A stretch of DNA of 33,548 nucleotides, from the NCBI GenBank assembly GCA_024196135.1, contig JAMQCK010000254.1:1-33548 (forward strand), read 5' to 3'. Below the pieces are notes generated by a model, which was given only the letters and a program-made list of their open reading frames with translations, did no database searches and was not told the DNA's origin. This document shows, one piece after another, positions 11,079-21,374 of this stretch; the stretch's first letter is position 1, and every line of letters begins with the position of its first letter. The DNA is from Pleurotus ostreatus/Saccharomyces cerevisiae fusant (lineage: Eukaryota > Opisthokonta). The position numbers were made by a program, and so were the translations under genes.

Positions 11079-11635
11079 GTAAGGCCCGAGGTGGCGGTTG
11101 AGGAAGAGAGGTATGTTTCTCGCTTGGACGAACGCGACAATCACGGGGTTGCAATTTGCCACACAATGACGCGTGACACGCCAACTGGGGGCGCTTCTGG
11201 CGGAGGACCAGTGACATGGCCTTAAACGCGATTCGTATTGAAGTGCAGGACATAAGCAGAGAATATGAAAGACATTGTAGCTCGAGCATGTTCGGCCAGA
11301 AAGCGTGGTAGCCCAGATGCAATTCGTTCTGTTCAGTGAAATGGAGCACCGCGGTGCTAGATCCGTTGGACGACCCCACTGCGACAGAGCTCCTTGAGAG
11401 TGACGCGTCTTGAGTGGCCGGACAGGTGACCTGTAGTACATGCATATTCGCTCGAATGTCTGCAGTGGTACAGATCGGGGCGGTTTGGCTCAGCCAGCCG
11501 AGAGAAGTCTAGCTCTGTTCGCAGCCTGAGTAGCGACGGTCCTCGAGGACGATCCGCAGCTGAGATTGCGTTCAGTGCGGCATCACTGCGTTTCTCGGAA
11601 AACTTGGTTTAGCTGCCCGTCGGGATTCTGCAAGG
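11079..11635. other. Intergenic region between tandem paralogues A and B
   Basis: It is the upstream region of paralogue A and downstream region of B (both minus). The part next to A (about 11100-11140) is similar by eye, roughly two thirds identical over 38 bases, to the sequence next to B (about 12960-13000), so the duplication included proximal promoter. No other gene is supported here. Confidence 0.5.
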
Positions 11636-12936
11636 TTAGCTGTTTCTTGAGGATTTGCCCAAATTAACGTCGAGCGACGTCCCATGGCAGAAGAACGCCC
11701 AGTTGGTGCTCGAGAACAGCTCGGTCGGGAAGTTTCCGTTCTGTTGTAACCACGCGGGCATCACTTCTTCGTCTGCACAGCGTTCGTACGCGCGCGCAGC
11801 AAGAGATACCTTGCGACAGCGGCGCGGGGTGGGAGGTGGTCTGGCGTACGGATGAGAGGTCTTTGCTATTCGTACCGAGCGACGCGAGATGGAGTGCGCG
11901 TGGATAGGGTCTTCTTCAAAGGGTGGCTTGAGTCTTGGATACCATTCCATGATCTTCTCGCGGGGTTGCGGGTAATCAGAGTGGTCGTACTTGAGGATGT
12001 CCTCGATCTTCGGGGCCGTACGCACGACAGAGTTGACTGGGGGAAGCGTATAGCCTGACCCGTACACAGCGCAGTCGTTCTCGTCCTGCTTCGGCGCATC
12101 CAAGAACAATTGCGGTACAGTGACCCCCGCCCATCGCCACTGCTCGAGGATGAAGCTGGCGCACGCCGCCCACTGCGCGATAATATAATTGCCCAGGTTG
12201 TGGGCGTCAAACGCTCGATCGGCCCAGGTGCAGATGGAGAACGGATGCGCTGCGCATTCCACGACGGCATAATGTTCGCTTCCGGGATGCCAAGGCCTGT
12301 CGTACACGGGGTTGATGCCACCGTTAGAGTCATCCATGGTCTGCGGTTGCATGCCGATCTCTTTCTCGAGTTGGCGCGCCGCGTCGGTGAAGGGGATGAA
12401 TACGTAGCGGTATAGACCGACGGGGGACGCGAGCTTGCAAGTGTACGTTAGCCTTCGGTCGTATAGCAAGCATATTGGGACGCACTCCGGTCAGTGGACG
12501 GCGGGGCGAGGTATCCTTTCCATCTCTGTTAATGATCCCAGCACGGCTGATGAAATCGAGTACATTGAGGTAGGTGCGAAAAGTGGGCGCGAGGACGAAT
12601 TCGTATCTGGCATACATTCGTGCGATGTCACGACGCACTGCTCGAAATTCAATCAATGGTCGAGTTCCCAGAGGCGAACGACGCACAGAACAACTTGTTG
12701 TGGTCGGAGGATAGGTAGCTTCTGAGGCCTCCTCTCGGTAGACCCCACGTCCATTCTGTCAATGCGACCTGAGATATGGAAAGAATCATGCGAATTATCC
12801 GGCAGGTAACACAACATACCTCAGCTGGGTCGCCTTCACTCACGCTCTCGTCGATGAGATTGATGATAGACATCATTTCATTGGGCCCAGAAATCGGGCA
12901 GTTGACCCTCTCGTGAAGAGTAACGATGGGTGGCAT
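11636..12936 (-). CDS. Uncharacterised protein, tandem paralogue B
   Basis: Minus-strand exons 12936-12820, 12768-12687, 12640-12486 and 12433-11636 give 383 residues. It matches paralogue A segment by segment: CPISGPNE, TEWTWGLPRGGLRSYL, RRDIARMYARYEFVLAPTF, RDGKDTSPRRPLTG, GLYRYVFIPFTDAARQL, EIGMQPQT, AAHPFSICTW, LPPVNSVVRT, EWYPRLKPP, and the tail AWLQQNGNFPTE..FSST.WAFFC.GTSLD. The middle exons have exactly the same length as in A (82 and 155 bases). Without the intron 12686-12641 the frame is broken, so that intron is required. Conservation is highest in the start, the FIPFTDAAR region and the tail, and lowest in the Arg/Pro-rich linker, as expected for two functional copies. Function unknown. 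Confidence 0.7.
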
Positions 12937-13149
12937 TGGGGGCGAAAATGATGATGGTTTGGGAAGACAAGCGAGATTTCCGCTTAGACCGACGCGTCCA
13001 TGGCCATAGACGAGACTAGCAGGGTGGACCCGTGCGGAGAGAAGTAAGGCAATGTCATAAGAGAGTATCGGTAAGGCGACGTATGCAGTGCAAGTACGGT
13101 GCGAGATACAATTACAATTACATTGAGAAGAGCGGGAATCGTAGTACGG
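12937..13149. other. Short upstream region of paralogue B with candidate Helitron end
   Basis: Only 213 bases separate the start of paralogue B from the stop of the next minus-strand gene. Similarity to the promoter of paralogue A fades at about 13000. A CTAG at 13016-13019, preceded on the plus strand by A, reads CTAG followed by T on the minus strand, the form of a Helitron 3' end; a short inverted repeat GGGT..ACCC lies at 13022-13031. Confidence 0.35.
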
Positions 13150-14372
13150 CTACTGAGACTCTTCATCGAGACGCTGACGCTTCGCCCTCTGACCTGGCTT
13201 CTTCTTTGGCGTCTCCGGTGACTTTTCAGTCGAAGTCGCTGTCTCCGACGAAGGGGATGGCGATGCTGAAGAAAATGGAGTGCAGATAGAGGGGACAGAG
13301 GTGGCGCGAAGAGGCGTACCCGGTACTTGAGATGGCGTTGCGGGTGTGGTGACAGTGGAGGGGCCTGCGGTAGGCATGGACGTGGCGTGAGGTTGCGCCG
13401 GAGCCTTGCCCTTCGCCTTGCGTGGGCTGCGGGCGATGACCAAGTCTGCAAGTGGTGAGCTTGAGACAGGGCCCGCCGCCGCGCCCTGGGAAGACGCAAC
13501 TGCGAATAATTTAGAAAAGCGAGAAGAGGGTATGTGTATACAGATGGACAAACCTGCATCTGCTTCGACGGTGGAAGGTGATCCGGGGGAGGGAAGCTTG
13601 GTGAACTCGGTGATTTCGACCAGGAAGAATGCAGGGAAGTCGCAATCGTCGGTCGGGTAGCGTATGCCCGTGATGATGCCTTGCACAAAGACGGTTGCGC
13701 CTGACGAAGGGATGGGCTTGTGATCCTTCTTGAACCGGGGAGTGGTGGGGAAGGTCGCGCGGACGGGGAGCACAGACTTTTTCTTCATGACGGTGGTGTA
13801 CTGCATGATGTTCATGTTGAAGGAAGAGTTGGGATCATTTTCGATATTGAGGGGATCGTCAGGCGGTGATGACTGGGCGGCGGTGAGGCGCGTGGCAATG
13901 CCCGAAAGGTAGACGCAAGGGCGGTAGTCAAACGCAAGGGAGGGGGGACGGAGAGGGCCAAGAATCTGCGGACAACGCGTCAGAGGCTTTGTGATATAGT
14001 GAGCAGAAGAGCGCGCACCGGAATGTCATCGATGTCCCCAATGAGGTGGACGTCTTCGGCGTCGCGTACGAAGGGCGAAGCAACATCATTGAAGGGAACT
14101 TGTGCGTTCATTCCGGCAATCTGTATTGTATAAGTAAAATGAGTGCAGAGCGAACACGAACACAACAATACCTTGACGTGGAAGAGATAGACAGCGTCAT
14201 CGCTCCATTCAATATTGGCGATGTTGAAGAAGCGAAAGGAGCCGATGTGGGCTTGCTTGCCGCGGTCGAGGGGAAAGCGCATGACGACGTCCAGTTGGCG
14301 TGAACGCTGTTTGATCTCCTTGTCGTGGCGAACCTGACCAAGGATAATGAGGTACGCAGCACCGTCAGTCAT
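13150..14372 (-). CDS. Uncharacterised protein, possibly OB-fold ssDNA-binding, next to Helitron
   Basis: Minus-strand exons 14372-14172, 14120-14019, 13965-13554 and 13499-13150 give 354 residues. The N-terminal two thirds is beta-rich and globular (AAYLIILGQVRHD; FFNIANIEWSDDAVYLFHVK; AEDVHLIGDIDDIP; ATVFVQGIITGIRY; FPAFFLVEITEF). The strand pattern and repeated hydrophobic-polar alternation recall OB folds such as those of RPA, but I cannot show a diagnostic residue. The C-terminal third is Ser/Thr/Pro-rich and ends in a basic patch (PKKKPGQRAKRQRL), a likely nuclear signal. The third intron (13553-13500, 54 bases) is a multiple of three and open, so its removal is the least certain. It is codirectional with and 415 bases downstream of the Helitron helicase gene; plant Helitrons carry RPA-like genes, so cargo or partner status is plausible but unproven. 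Confidence 0.6.
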
Positions 14373-14787
14373 TGAGGTAGGTGGGGGTGGGAGTGGGAGA
14401 AGGAGAGGTGTCGAAGAGTATAAGTAGATGTGGAGGGAACGATTTGATAGCGGATGGATAGAGAAATAGCGATGGAATATGAAGATCCGGGTACAGAAAA
14501 GGTCAGGAGGAAGAAGGCAAAGGGCTAGTGAAGGTCACGACGCGATGGGCGCTCTGCAGTGTATACGTGGGCCCGATAAGAAGGAATAGAGTCAAAAATA
14601 CTTGAAAGCAGAAGGGGTGTCAGAAGAGAGTATATGGGAGTTGTACGGCGCATCCGGCGATGAGGTGCACCTATACAGAGTTCAACAAAGGGAAAGAAGT
14701 GGTCAGGAGGGAGCAGTGGCGCTTATTAGATGTCATTCATTGAATGAGAAGAATGAGGACTTACGTGGCGCAATTTGGCTGAAGGAG
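14373..14787. other. Intergenic region between Helitron helicase and OB-like gene
   Basis: Downstream of the helicase stop and upstream of the OB-like gene, both minus. The part next to the OB-like start is a strong purine tract on the plus strand (14370-14410), i.e. pyrimidine-rich in the sense direction. A palindrome TCATTCATTGAATGA lies at 14733-14747 beside ATTAG at 14725-14729, which on the minus strand reads CTAA then T and is an alternative candidate for the Helitron 3' end. Confidence 0.4.
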
Positions 14788-17700
14788 TCAGGCCGACGGT
14801 TGGCACTGGAAAATCTCCGAGTATACAATATTGAGCGCTCTGTCGAGATGCTGATCGGGAGGAAGGAGGACCTTGACACGGTCTTGGGAGGTGGCGCGCG
14901 ATAGCGCAACGTACAGCTGACCATGGGAGAAGACAGGACCGCGCAGATCAATGCCGACGTGACGGACGGACTGGCCCTGAGATTTGTTAATGGAGACTGC
15001 AAAAGCCAGGCGAACGGGGAATTGGCGTCGGCGTAATTGGAAGGCAAAGTCTGATGCAGCGCCGGTAGTCGGAGTAAGAGAAATGCGAGGGATAAATGCG
15101 AGGTCGCCGTGGTGGTCACCGCCAAGAATGCGACCTTCGAGAACACGTGTAGATGCTCGGATAACGGTCAGGCGAGTACCATTGCAGAGACCGAGCGCGG
15201 GACAGAGATTGCGCAAGAGGATTATGGGACAGCCAGGCTTCAGGTTCAGCTCGCCCGGGGGAAGGCTGGAGGCATCGATAGACCTAAGAAACTCTGGAGG
15301 TATGTCGTTGGGACCGTCTGCGCCACGCTCGTACTGGACTGAGTCGGCACTGTGTAAGGTGATAGGGGTACCGGGCATAGTGAGAAGAAGCATCTCGTTG
15401 AGAGCGTCCACGTCCTTATTGCGTGGAGCGAGGATAATCCGTGATGAGAAGTAGTCGGGGGGAGGTGCGTGGGCGCTGCGAAGTTCAGGATAGATTGCCA
15501 AAAGGAACTGCTCCTCGGAGCGTGTGCATATCGCTGGAGGCAAGGGTATGGTACCATCAGGGGCGATGTCCAATCCATGACCGACCCGAAGAAGCCACGA
15601 TGCGAATTCGTGCTGCCCCTCGTCGAGCCGCATGTTGCGTGTGAGGTGGAAAACGCGGATGTGTTGCCATAAGGCGGAACGCGGGAGGGAGGCGTCGAGA
15701 ACTTCTTCCTTAGTGCCCTTCGGAATGACCGGGAGTGTCTGTTGGAAGTCCCCTCCAAACAGAACGACCTTGCCACCGAAAGGTTCATCGCATGAGCAAA
15801 TATCGCGAAGTGTGCGATCAAGAGCCTCAACGGTATATCGGTGCTGCATGAGGACTTCATCCCATATGATGACATCGGTTGCGCGCATGAGGTCAGCGCG
15901 AGCGCTTTTCTTCGAGAAAGAGCACGTAGAGGTGTCGCAGAGATTGAGAATGGGTATTTTGAATGTGGAGTGCGCGGTGCGGCCACCACGCAGAAGGATG
16001 GCAGAGATTCCGGAGGAGGCAGAGCAGAGGACAATTCGGCGGTCTGCTCGCAATGCGTGAGCGATGGTATTGTAGACGAAAGTTTTTCCTGTACCGCCCG
16101 GCCCATCGACAAAGAAGCAGGCGGGGCGATGCGTCCGAACACAGGACAGGACTGCGGCAACAACAGCATGCTGCTCAACGTTAGCGCGCACGTTGTGTAG
16201 TGCAGTGATCGCGGACTGGCGCTCAGCGTCGGCATTATAATTGAGCTGCTCAGTGATGAGGCTGTTTGCTGCGGAGTGCGTCCAGTTGTGAGTCGGGCGA
16301 GGCATGGAAGGGAAGTCTGAGAGTGATTTTCCGGACTGGTTCAGGAGAGAGTCGAGGAGATAGAGGCCATAGTCGTAGATGTCAGAGTCGGTGGCGTTGG
16401 TGATACCCATGCAACGCAGGCGGTAGGGCAGATCATCGCAGATATGCTGCCGAAACTGAAGCCAGAGAGAGTCGGGCTCAGTTGGCGCACAGAAGAGAAG
16501 GAGCGTGCTGAACAGCTGTCTTAGGCGGGCACCTGAGTGCATGACGGATGCTTCCTGCAAGCACATGCGCCACTCTCCATCGTCCTCCAGGAGACCACGG
16601 GCCATGCAGGCTTCGCGAAAAGAATGGTAGCGGATGTTGTGGTGTGTATATAGGTCGTCAAAGGAAGTGGGGCCTTTGAGAACGGTGAGAAGTGTTCGAA
16701 GGTAAAAGCGCTCGCCTTGGGGATGATGTGTTCAGTGTGAAGAAAGTGGCATAGTCTGCAGCGAAGAGCTTACCAGCTGTTGGCGAGACGAAATACATGC
16801 GACCAATGGAAAAGCCGCGCTGGCGCAGCTTCCATTTCTTTGCGCTTTGGTCCCACGTCATGACCTGGGGAAATTCCTGGTATGTGACCTTGCGCGCAGC
16901 AGCGCCCAGGGGTCCGCGGTCAGAGTTGGCGAGGAAGAACTGAGAAAGCATAGTCTTGACATTTTGTGCTCTAGCAAGGACCGTGGCTGGCGGGTCGTCG
17001 GGATTGAAAAGAACCAGTTGTTGATCAGGCAGGTGAATCTGCAGGCGTGTAACATTCGGTACCTGTTTGTATAACTTGAAGTCGAATAGACGGTGACAGG
17101 ACTCGGGCGCGCTGATGTAGCGACCGTCGATGTAACGCAGAATTTCGTCGGCATCGAATTCAGCGGAAGCGCGATCGGGCCCTTTGTGGATGTACTTGAA
17201 GGGATACTTGATAGACCTGAGGGAGAAGACACATTCGACGTTGATGTGACAGTTGTAGCGTAAAGACAAATAGGGCGAATAGGGCACAATCCAGGAATTG
17301 TCAGTGAGTATGCCACGAACGTCGTACGCGCGCCCATCATTGCGTCGTCTGTAGTGTGGGTAACCGTCATCGTCCATCGTCGTAATTGGCTTGAAAGCCT
17401 TAGGGAAGTGCTTTGTGCAGAGGCCATTTTCCATGCAAGGTGCACGGCTGTTATGGACGCCGCAAGGACCATGGACCATGCACGTGCGGACGACTTCGAA
17501 GAGGCGTGGATGTGTGGCAGGGTTGGGCCATTCCGCACAGATGAGACTGTCGATAGCTTCGACAGACCTCATTTTCCAAGGGTCGCGTAGTATGATGAGG
17601 ATGTGGCAATGGGGAAGTCCACGCTTCTGAAATTCCGTAGAGTAAACGTAGGCGGCAGGAACACCGAGAATACCGCGGTTGTAGATGTCGTCAATGAGAG

Positions 17701-19537
17701 CGTCTCTCTTGAGCTTGAAGACACGCGCGACCAGGTCGGGACGGTCGTACGCAGTCTGCCCAGGTAAGAGCTCGCGTGTAATCTCCGGCCACTTAGGATT
17801 AGCGGTTTGTGTGATAAAGAGGTCAACTTTGCGGTAGTAGCGGGCAATGGCCATCGCATCCTGATAGCGCTGCTGTAAGTCTCGTGGCCCACCCGTGTGA
17901 GAGGAGGGTAGGATGCAGCGACCAATCGAGTGAAGATCAACATGGTCATCCGCAGAGGTTATGGCGTCAGCGAGACCATTGTAGAGATCGGCGCGCAGAT
18001 GTGCTTGGTTGAAGCGTAGCCACCGTAGTCGATTCTGCTCTGCGGACGCCCACATGTCGACAACATACTGCTGCATGAGCTGCCCGCCACGCAGTATAAG
18101 GTTATACTCGACATTGTCGGGTCTGACCTGCAGCCTGTACGCAGCGTACCGCATCTGAGTCAGGCGAGCGGGGTCGCTCGAGTCAGGCTGGTACATCTGT
18201 AGCTGATCATGCCAACCACTCTCCCCACGGGGAAAGAGAAGCACAAATTGGAGGGGCGCGTAGGCCGCATGATATTCGTTGATGCGAAAGAGGTTATGCT
18301 GACCAGCAGAGGTGCGGCGGCGAATGATGATGTCGCGTCCGCGCATGTTCAGAGATGCGTCTCCGGGAAGGATCATGGCTACCTCCTCAGCGCTGGGAAC
18401 ATTGTAGATGCGGCGGTCGAGACCGGGAACAACACGGAGGCGGATGGAGACGTCAGCAGAGACACCGGCGGTGCTGAGAACACGATGAGCGTGCTCATAA
18501 ATGCCAGCATACGGATTGACGTCGCGCAGCATGTTCTCGACGTCGAGTAGTAACTGAGCATCAAGATTATCGTTATTCCGTACACGAATAGAGTGAGCAT
18601 GTGTCGGATCGTAGATATACACCTGCGCAAAAGATGGGGTCTCGTTATCGGAGCGTTCGAGGGCGGAAGACCAGTGGCAGAGTTCTCCGTGAATGCGAAA
18701 TACCCATGCGCTCCGACCGCTCGTATTGATGTGTCGATCGTGCTGTACACCAAGCGATGTGAAAGCGAAAGCGTTGTTGTACTGCCTGATATTCTTCCTG
18801 AACGCGCGAGCTTGCTGAGTGTCGGAGTCGAATAGATTCTGGAGAAGGAGTGGTGGCCGCTGGAGAGGTGGGAGACGGACCTGGCCACTGTCGCAGCAGA
18901 GCCCGAAAACGGGATTGGCGATAGTGCTGGTGGACAGGCATTCGGCTTTCCAGTGCAGTGCGCCGCAAGACCGACACGCGATGTCCATTTTACCGAGGCT
19001 GTGTTGCTTGAGAGCAGGGGATACGGGCTTTCTCGCTGCAAGGAATGTGCGCTTCGCAACAGTCTTGCGAATTCTTCTCGCCAGAGGGGAGTCAGGGTGG
19101 AGGTCTGTGTAGAGATTAGTCAAGAATCTATTAACAGGGAGATATACATACCTTCAGGATGCTCAATATCGTCGTCATGAGGCTGGTCGAGTACGGGTAC
19201 AATTAGGTCGGGAGAGGACCGCCGGCCATCTTCGAGGTGAGCAGCAAGCGCTTGACGCTCAGCTTCATCGCGCTGTGCACGTTCGCGCACTCGTCTCGTG
19301 ATTTGCGCACTGGAAGCGGACGCAGTGGAAACTGATCGTCGACCGGGGGGACGACCACCGAGGCGTCTCACAGGAGCTTCAGAAGGATATTAGTGATAGA
19401 GAGCGAAGAAAAGCGATGTACAAACTTTGAGGGAAGGCTGAGGGAACAGCAGGATCATGATCTGTGTGGGCACGGTTGCGCGCGTCCTCGCGATGGTGAG
19501 ACCTTGTTTCTTCGATTAATGGATCATAAGTCGACAT
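14788..19537 (-). CDS. Helitron Rep/helicase (HUH endonuclease plus Pif1-type helicase), apparently intact
   Basis: Minus-strand exons 19537-19426, 19376-19152, 19104-16774 and 16715-14788 join in frame to 1531 residues with no stop. Order: charged N-terminal region; CRSCGALHW Cys motif near 156; Helitron helicase-like N-terminal domain; the HUH Rep motif GLPHCH at about 608-613; the tyrosine motif KYPFKYIHKG at about 745-754 with two Tyr; then a Pif1 superfamily 1B helicase with Walker A GPGGTGKT at about 1094-1101, Walker B VIIWDE, GGDFQQTLPVI, TRNMR, NKSQGQS and YVALSRATS. In Helitrons the Rep domain nicks and joins single strands and the helicase unwinds, giving rolling-circle transposition. 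All three introns are short GT..AG. The start at 19537 is the first in-frame ATG that gives a complete exon 1; an earlier non-ATG extension is possible. Sense-strand pyrimidine bias sets it apart from host neighbours. Confidence 0.92.
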
Positions 19538-19846
19538 GATGAAGGGACGCACAACGCGCAAAAAAGATGTTTCGTTCGGCGTGGATAGAATGGCGCCCAA
19601 AGAGGGCAGTGCAGATAACGGTGTGCATTGGGTGGAGGACGGAACCTGGATCAGTCGTTGAATAGTACATGACTTAGCGCGGGCGCAAATGGACAGCGGA
19701 ATGACCCGAGCAAGGCAGACATTGCATTCTAGGATGAAGGGGGTGTAGAGTAGAGTCTATCCGAGCGCTGTCGCCGGTGAAGGCGAAGGAGCGGGGCTTC
19801 AGATGGCAGGGGGCAGTAAGAGGTAAGCGCACGTGGTTATGATGTC

Positions 19847-19893
19847 CACGGTCAGCGGACCGTGACAGTAACACTGCCGTTCGACAGTCACGG
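19847..19893. repeat. Overlapping strong inverted repeats
   Basis: CACGGTC (19847-19853) pairs with GACCGTG (19858-19864) over a 4-base loop. CCGTGAC (19860-19866) alternatively pairs with GTCACGG (19887-19893) over a 20-base loop that itself contains CAGT..ACTG (19866-19869 and 19873-19876). The two main stems share bases and exclude each other. Confidence 0.7.
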
Positions 19894-20338
19894 ATAGAAT
19901 TCAGATGCGAGTACTTGAACGGTTATTAGGAGCATATAAAGAGTCATGCGCGCGGGAGAGAGTTCAGTCAGGTTACAGTATATTTGGTAAGACATAGAGT
20001 AGGGGACCCAGACGGTCGATACATGTCAGGGACACTGTCGGTCATCGCGAGGATCTTCTTTGGAAATATAGCGGGCGACGTAGACAGTGGCATGGAGGCG
20101 AGCTTGAGAGGAGGGTAAGAAAGATGAGTACAGTGAGACGCGGAGCAGCAGGGCGCACAGTAAATTGCAGTGAGCTGAGTGTCAGACATGTGACGGTATT
20201 GAGGAAGAAAGGGAGCAACCCATCGAGGCGCTGCGAAATGTCAGTCGGAAATCAGCAGCTGCGCGTGCTAGAGCAGCAGCAACGAACATAATAGAGAGGA
20301 TAGGCGGGGCACAGGCGTGTACAGCGCGCGACGCACAG

Positions 20339-20361
20339 TGACCGTAGCGAGGCTACTGTCA
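20339..20361. repeat. Hairpin with 10-base arms and one mismatch
   Basis: TGAC-c-GTAGC (20339-20348), loop gag, GCTAC-t-GTCA (20352-20361). One internal mismatch only. It resembles Helitron terminal hairpins in size, but no CTRR follows at the usual distance on either strand. Confidence 0.6.
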
Positions 20362-21374
20362 GCTTGAGCGGCAGTAGGCGATGGGGAGCGCCTGATTGCG
20401 TCGGGCATGGGCATGATGGTCAGAGGAAGGAGAGATATAATGTAATATTCGACACGCACAGAATTGATAAGGACGGACGCCTCAAAAAGGAGAGACAGAT
20501 GACGATCGCACGCATGTAGCACAGATGTGGTAGAGAAAGAGTAGTTGCGGATCACACGTAGAGGAATAGCACAGGAGGGTTTGGTAGAGCGTAGGAAGTA
20601 TGGGAATTGTGGAGGGAGGAGAGCGCGACTGTGGCCGCACTTGATGGAGAGGGGCGGACAGGTGTGCGCGCCCGCGTAGCGGTCCTCTACGTTCAGCGGC
20701 ATCAAGACGCGGTCGTGTGAGTGCGCGCGGGATCATAAGCGCACACCGAAGGCCGGTGAGGATGAGTTGTATGATAGGGCCATGCTGTACGCACCTAGGG
20801 TTGAGCGTCCAGATATGAAGGGAGGGTAGCGCAGGGGCAGCGCCGATGTCATTCACGTGGATGTCGGAGGAACGGACCGAAAAGGCCGGTCGTCGAGTAG
20901 GACTTATTACGAAGAGAACGGCGTCGTTATAAGTCGAAGCGGGCGAAGACAGGGGGGATTAGGAAGGGCCTGGTAATAGAGCACATGCGACGGGTATCAG
21001 TAGGTGGTGTGAAGAAAGTATCGACAGGATTACAAAAGTGGACGGCGTGCGGGCTGGCACGAACAATAGCGGCTGACGACGTTGGATTGTATGTGCGTGG
21101 GGAAGGGGGAGAGGCAAGTGACGCGGGACGATACATGGGGTTGTACACGTGGTTTCACCGAGTCACGCTCGGTAAGGCATAGGCGGAGCGTCGTCCAATC
21201 GTAAGGTTTAGAGGTTTTGTCAAAGCGGATCGCCCATTCAGTAAAAGTCCCTTCTTCCTTATAGAAGGGATGATGATGGATGGAAACAATCCTTAGATAC
21301 GCATAGAATACATGTTACATTGCAACCCACGTCCCTGCTTATTCCTTTCCAAACCCTGTCCCAAGAACCACCCT

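Larger units (their letters stand above)
13016..19893 (-). mobile_element. Helitron transposon, provisional limits
   Basis: The certain part is the Rep/helicase gene 14788-19537. The low-coordinate limit given is the candidate CTAG end at 13016-13019, chosen because paralogue A/B promoter similarity stops just beside it; the alternative is near 14726. The high-coordinate limit is set at a cluster of strong inverted repeats (19847-19893), since no clear 5' TC end could be fixed; the element may extend toward 21300. Helitrons make no target duplication, so the ends cannot be confirmed within one copy. Whether the OB-like gene is inside depends on the 3' end. Confidence 0.5.
19538..21374. other. 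Long non-coding region upstream of Helitron gene
   Basis: This 1.8-kb region is purine-rich on the plus strand (pyrimidine-rich in Helitron sense), continuing the composition of the transposon. Minus-strand open frames (for example 20856-20482 and 20705-20268) are low-complexity Ser/Pro/Leu reading and have no motif. It holds two notable structures listed separately (19847-19893, 20339-20361). It probably contains the Helitron 5' end and the 3' flank of the GH71 gene. Confidence 0.45.

Noticed and set aside
14725..14747. Alternative Helitron 3' end: CTAA-T on the minus strand beside a TCATTCAATGAATGA palindrome
   Set aside because: The palindrome is AT-rich with very short spacing to the end, unlike typical GC-rich Helitron hairpins; still possible, so listed as the competing end.
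17391..18550. Plus-strand open frames opposite the Helitron gene
   Set aside because: Shadows of the coding strand; none has motifs of its own.
19968..20856. Several minus-strand open frames upstream of the Helitron gene
   Set aside because: Low-complexity Ser/Pro/Leu translations caused by the pyrimidine-rich strand; no splice-linked gene emerges.
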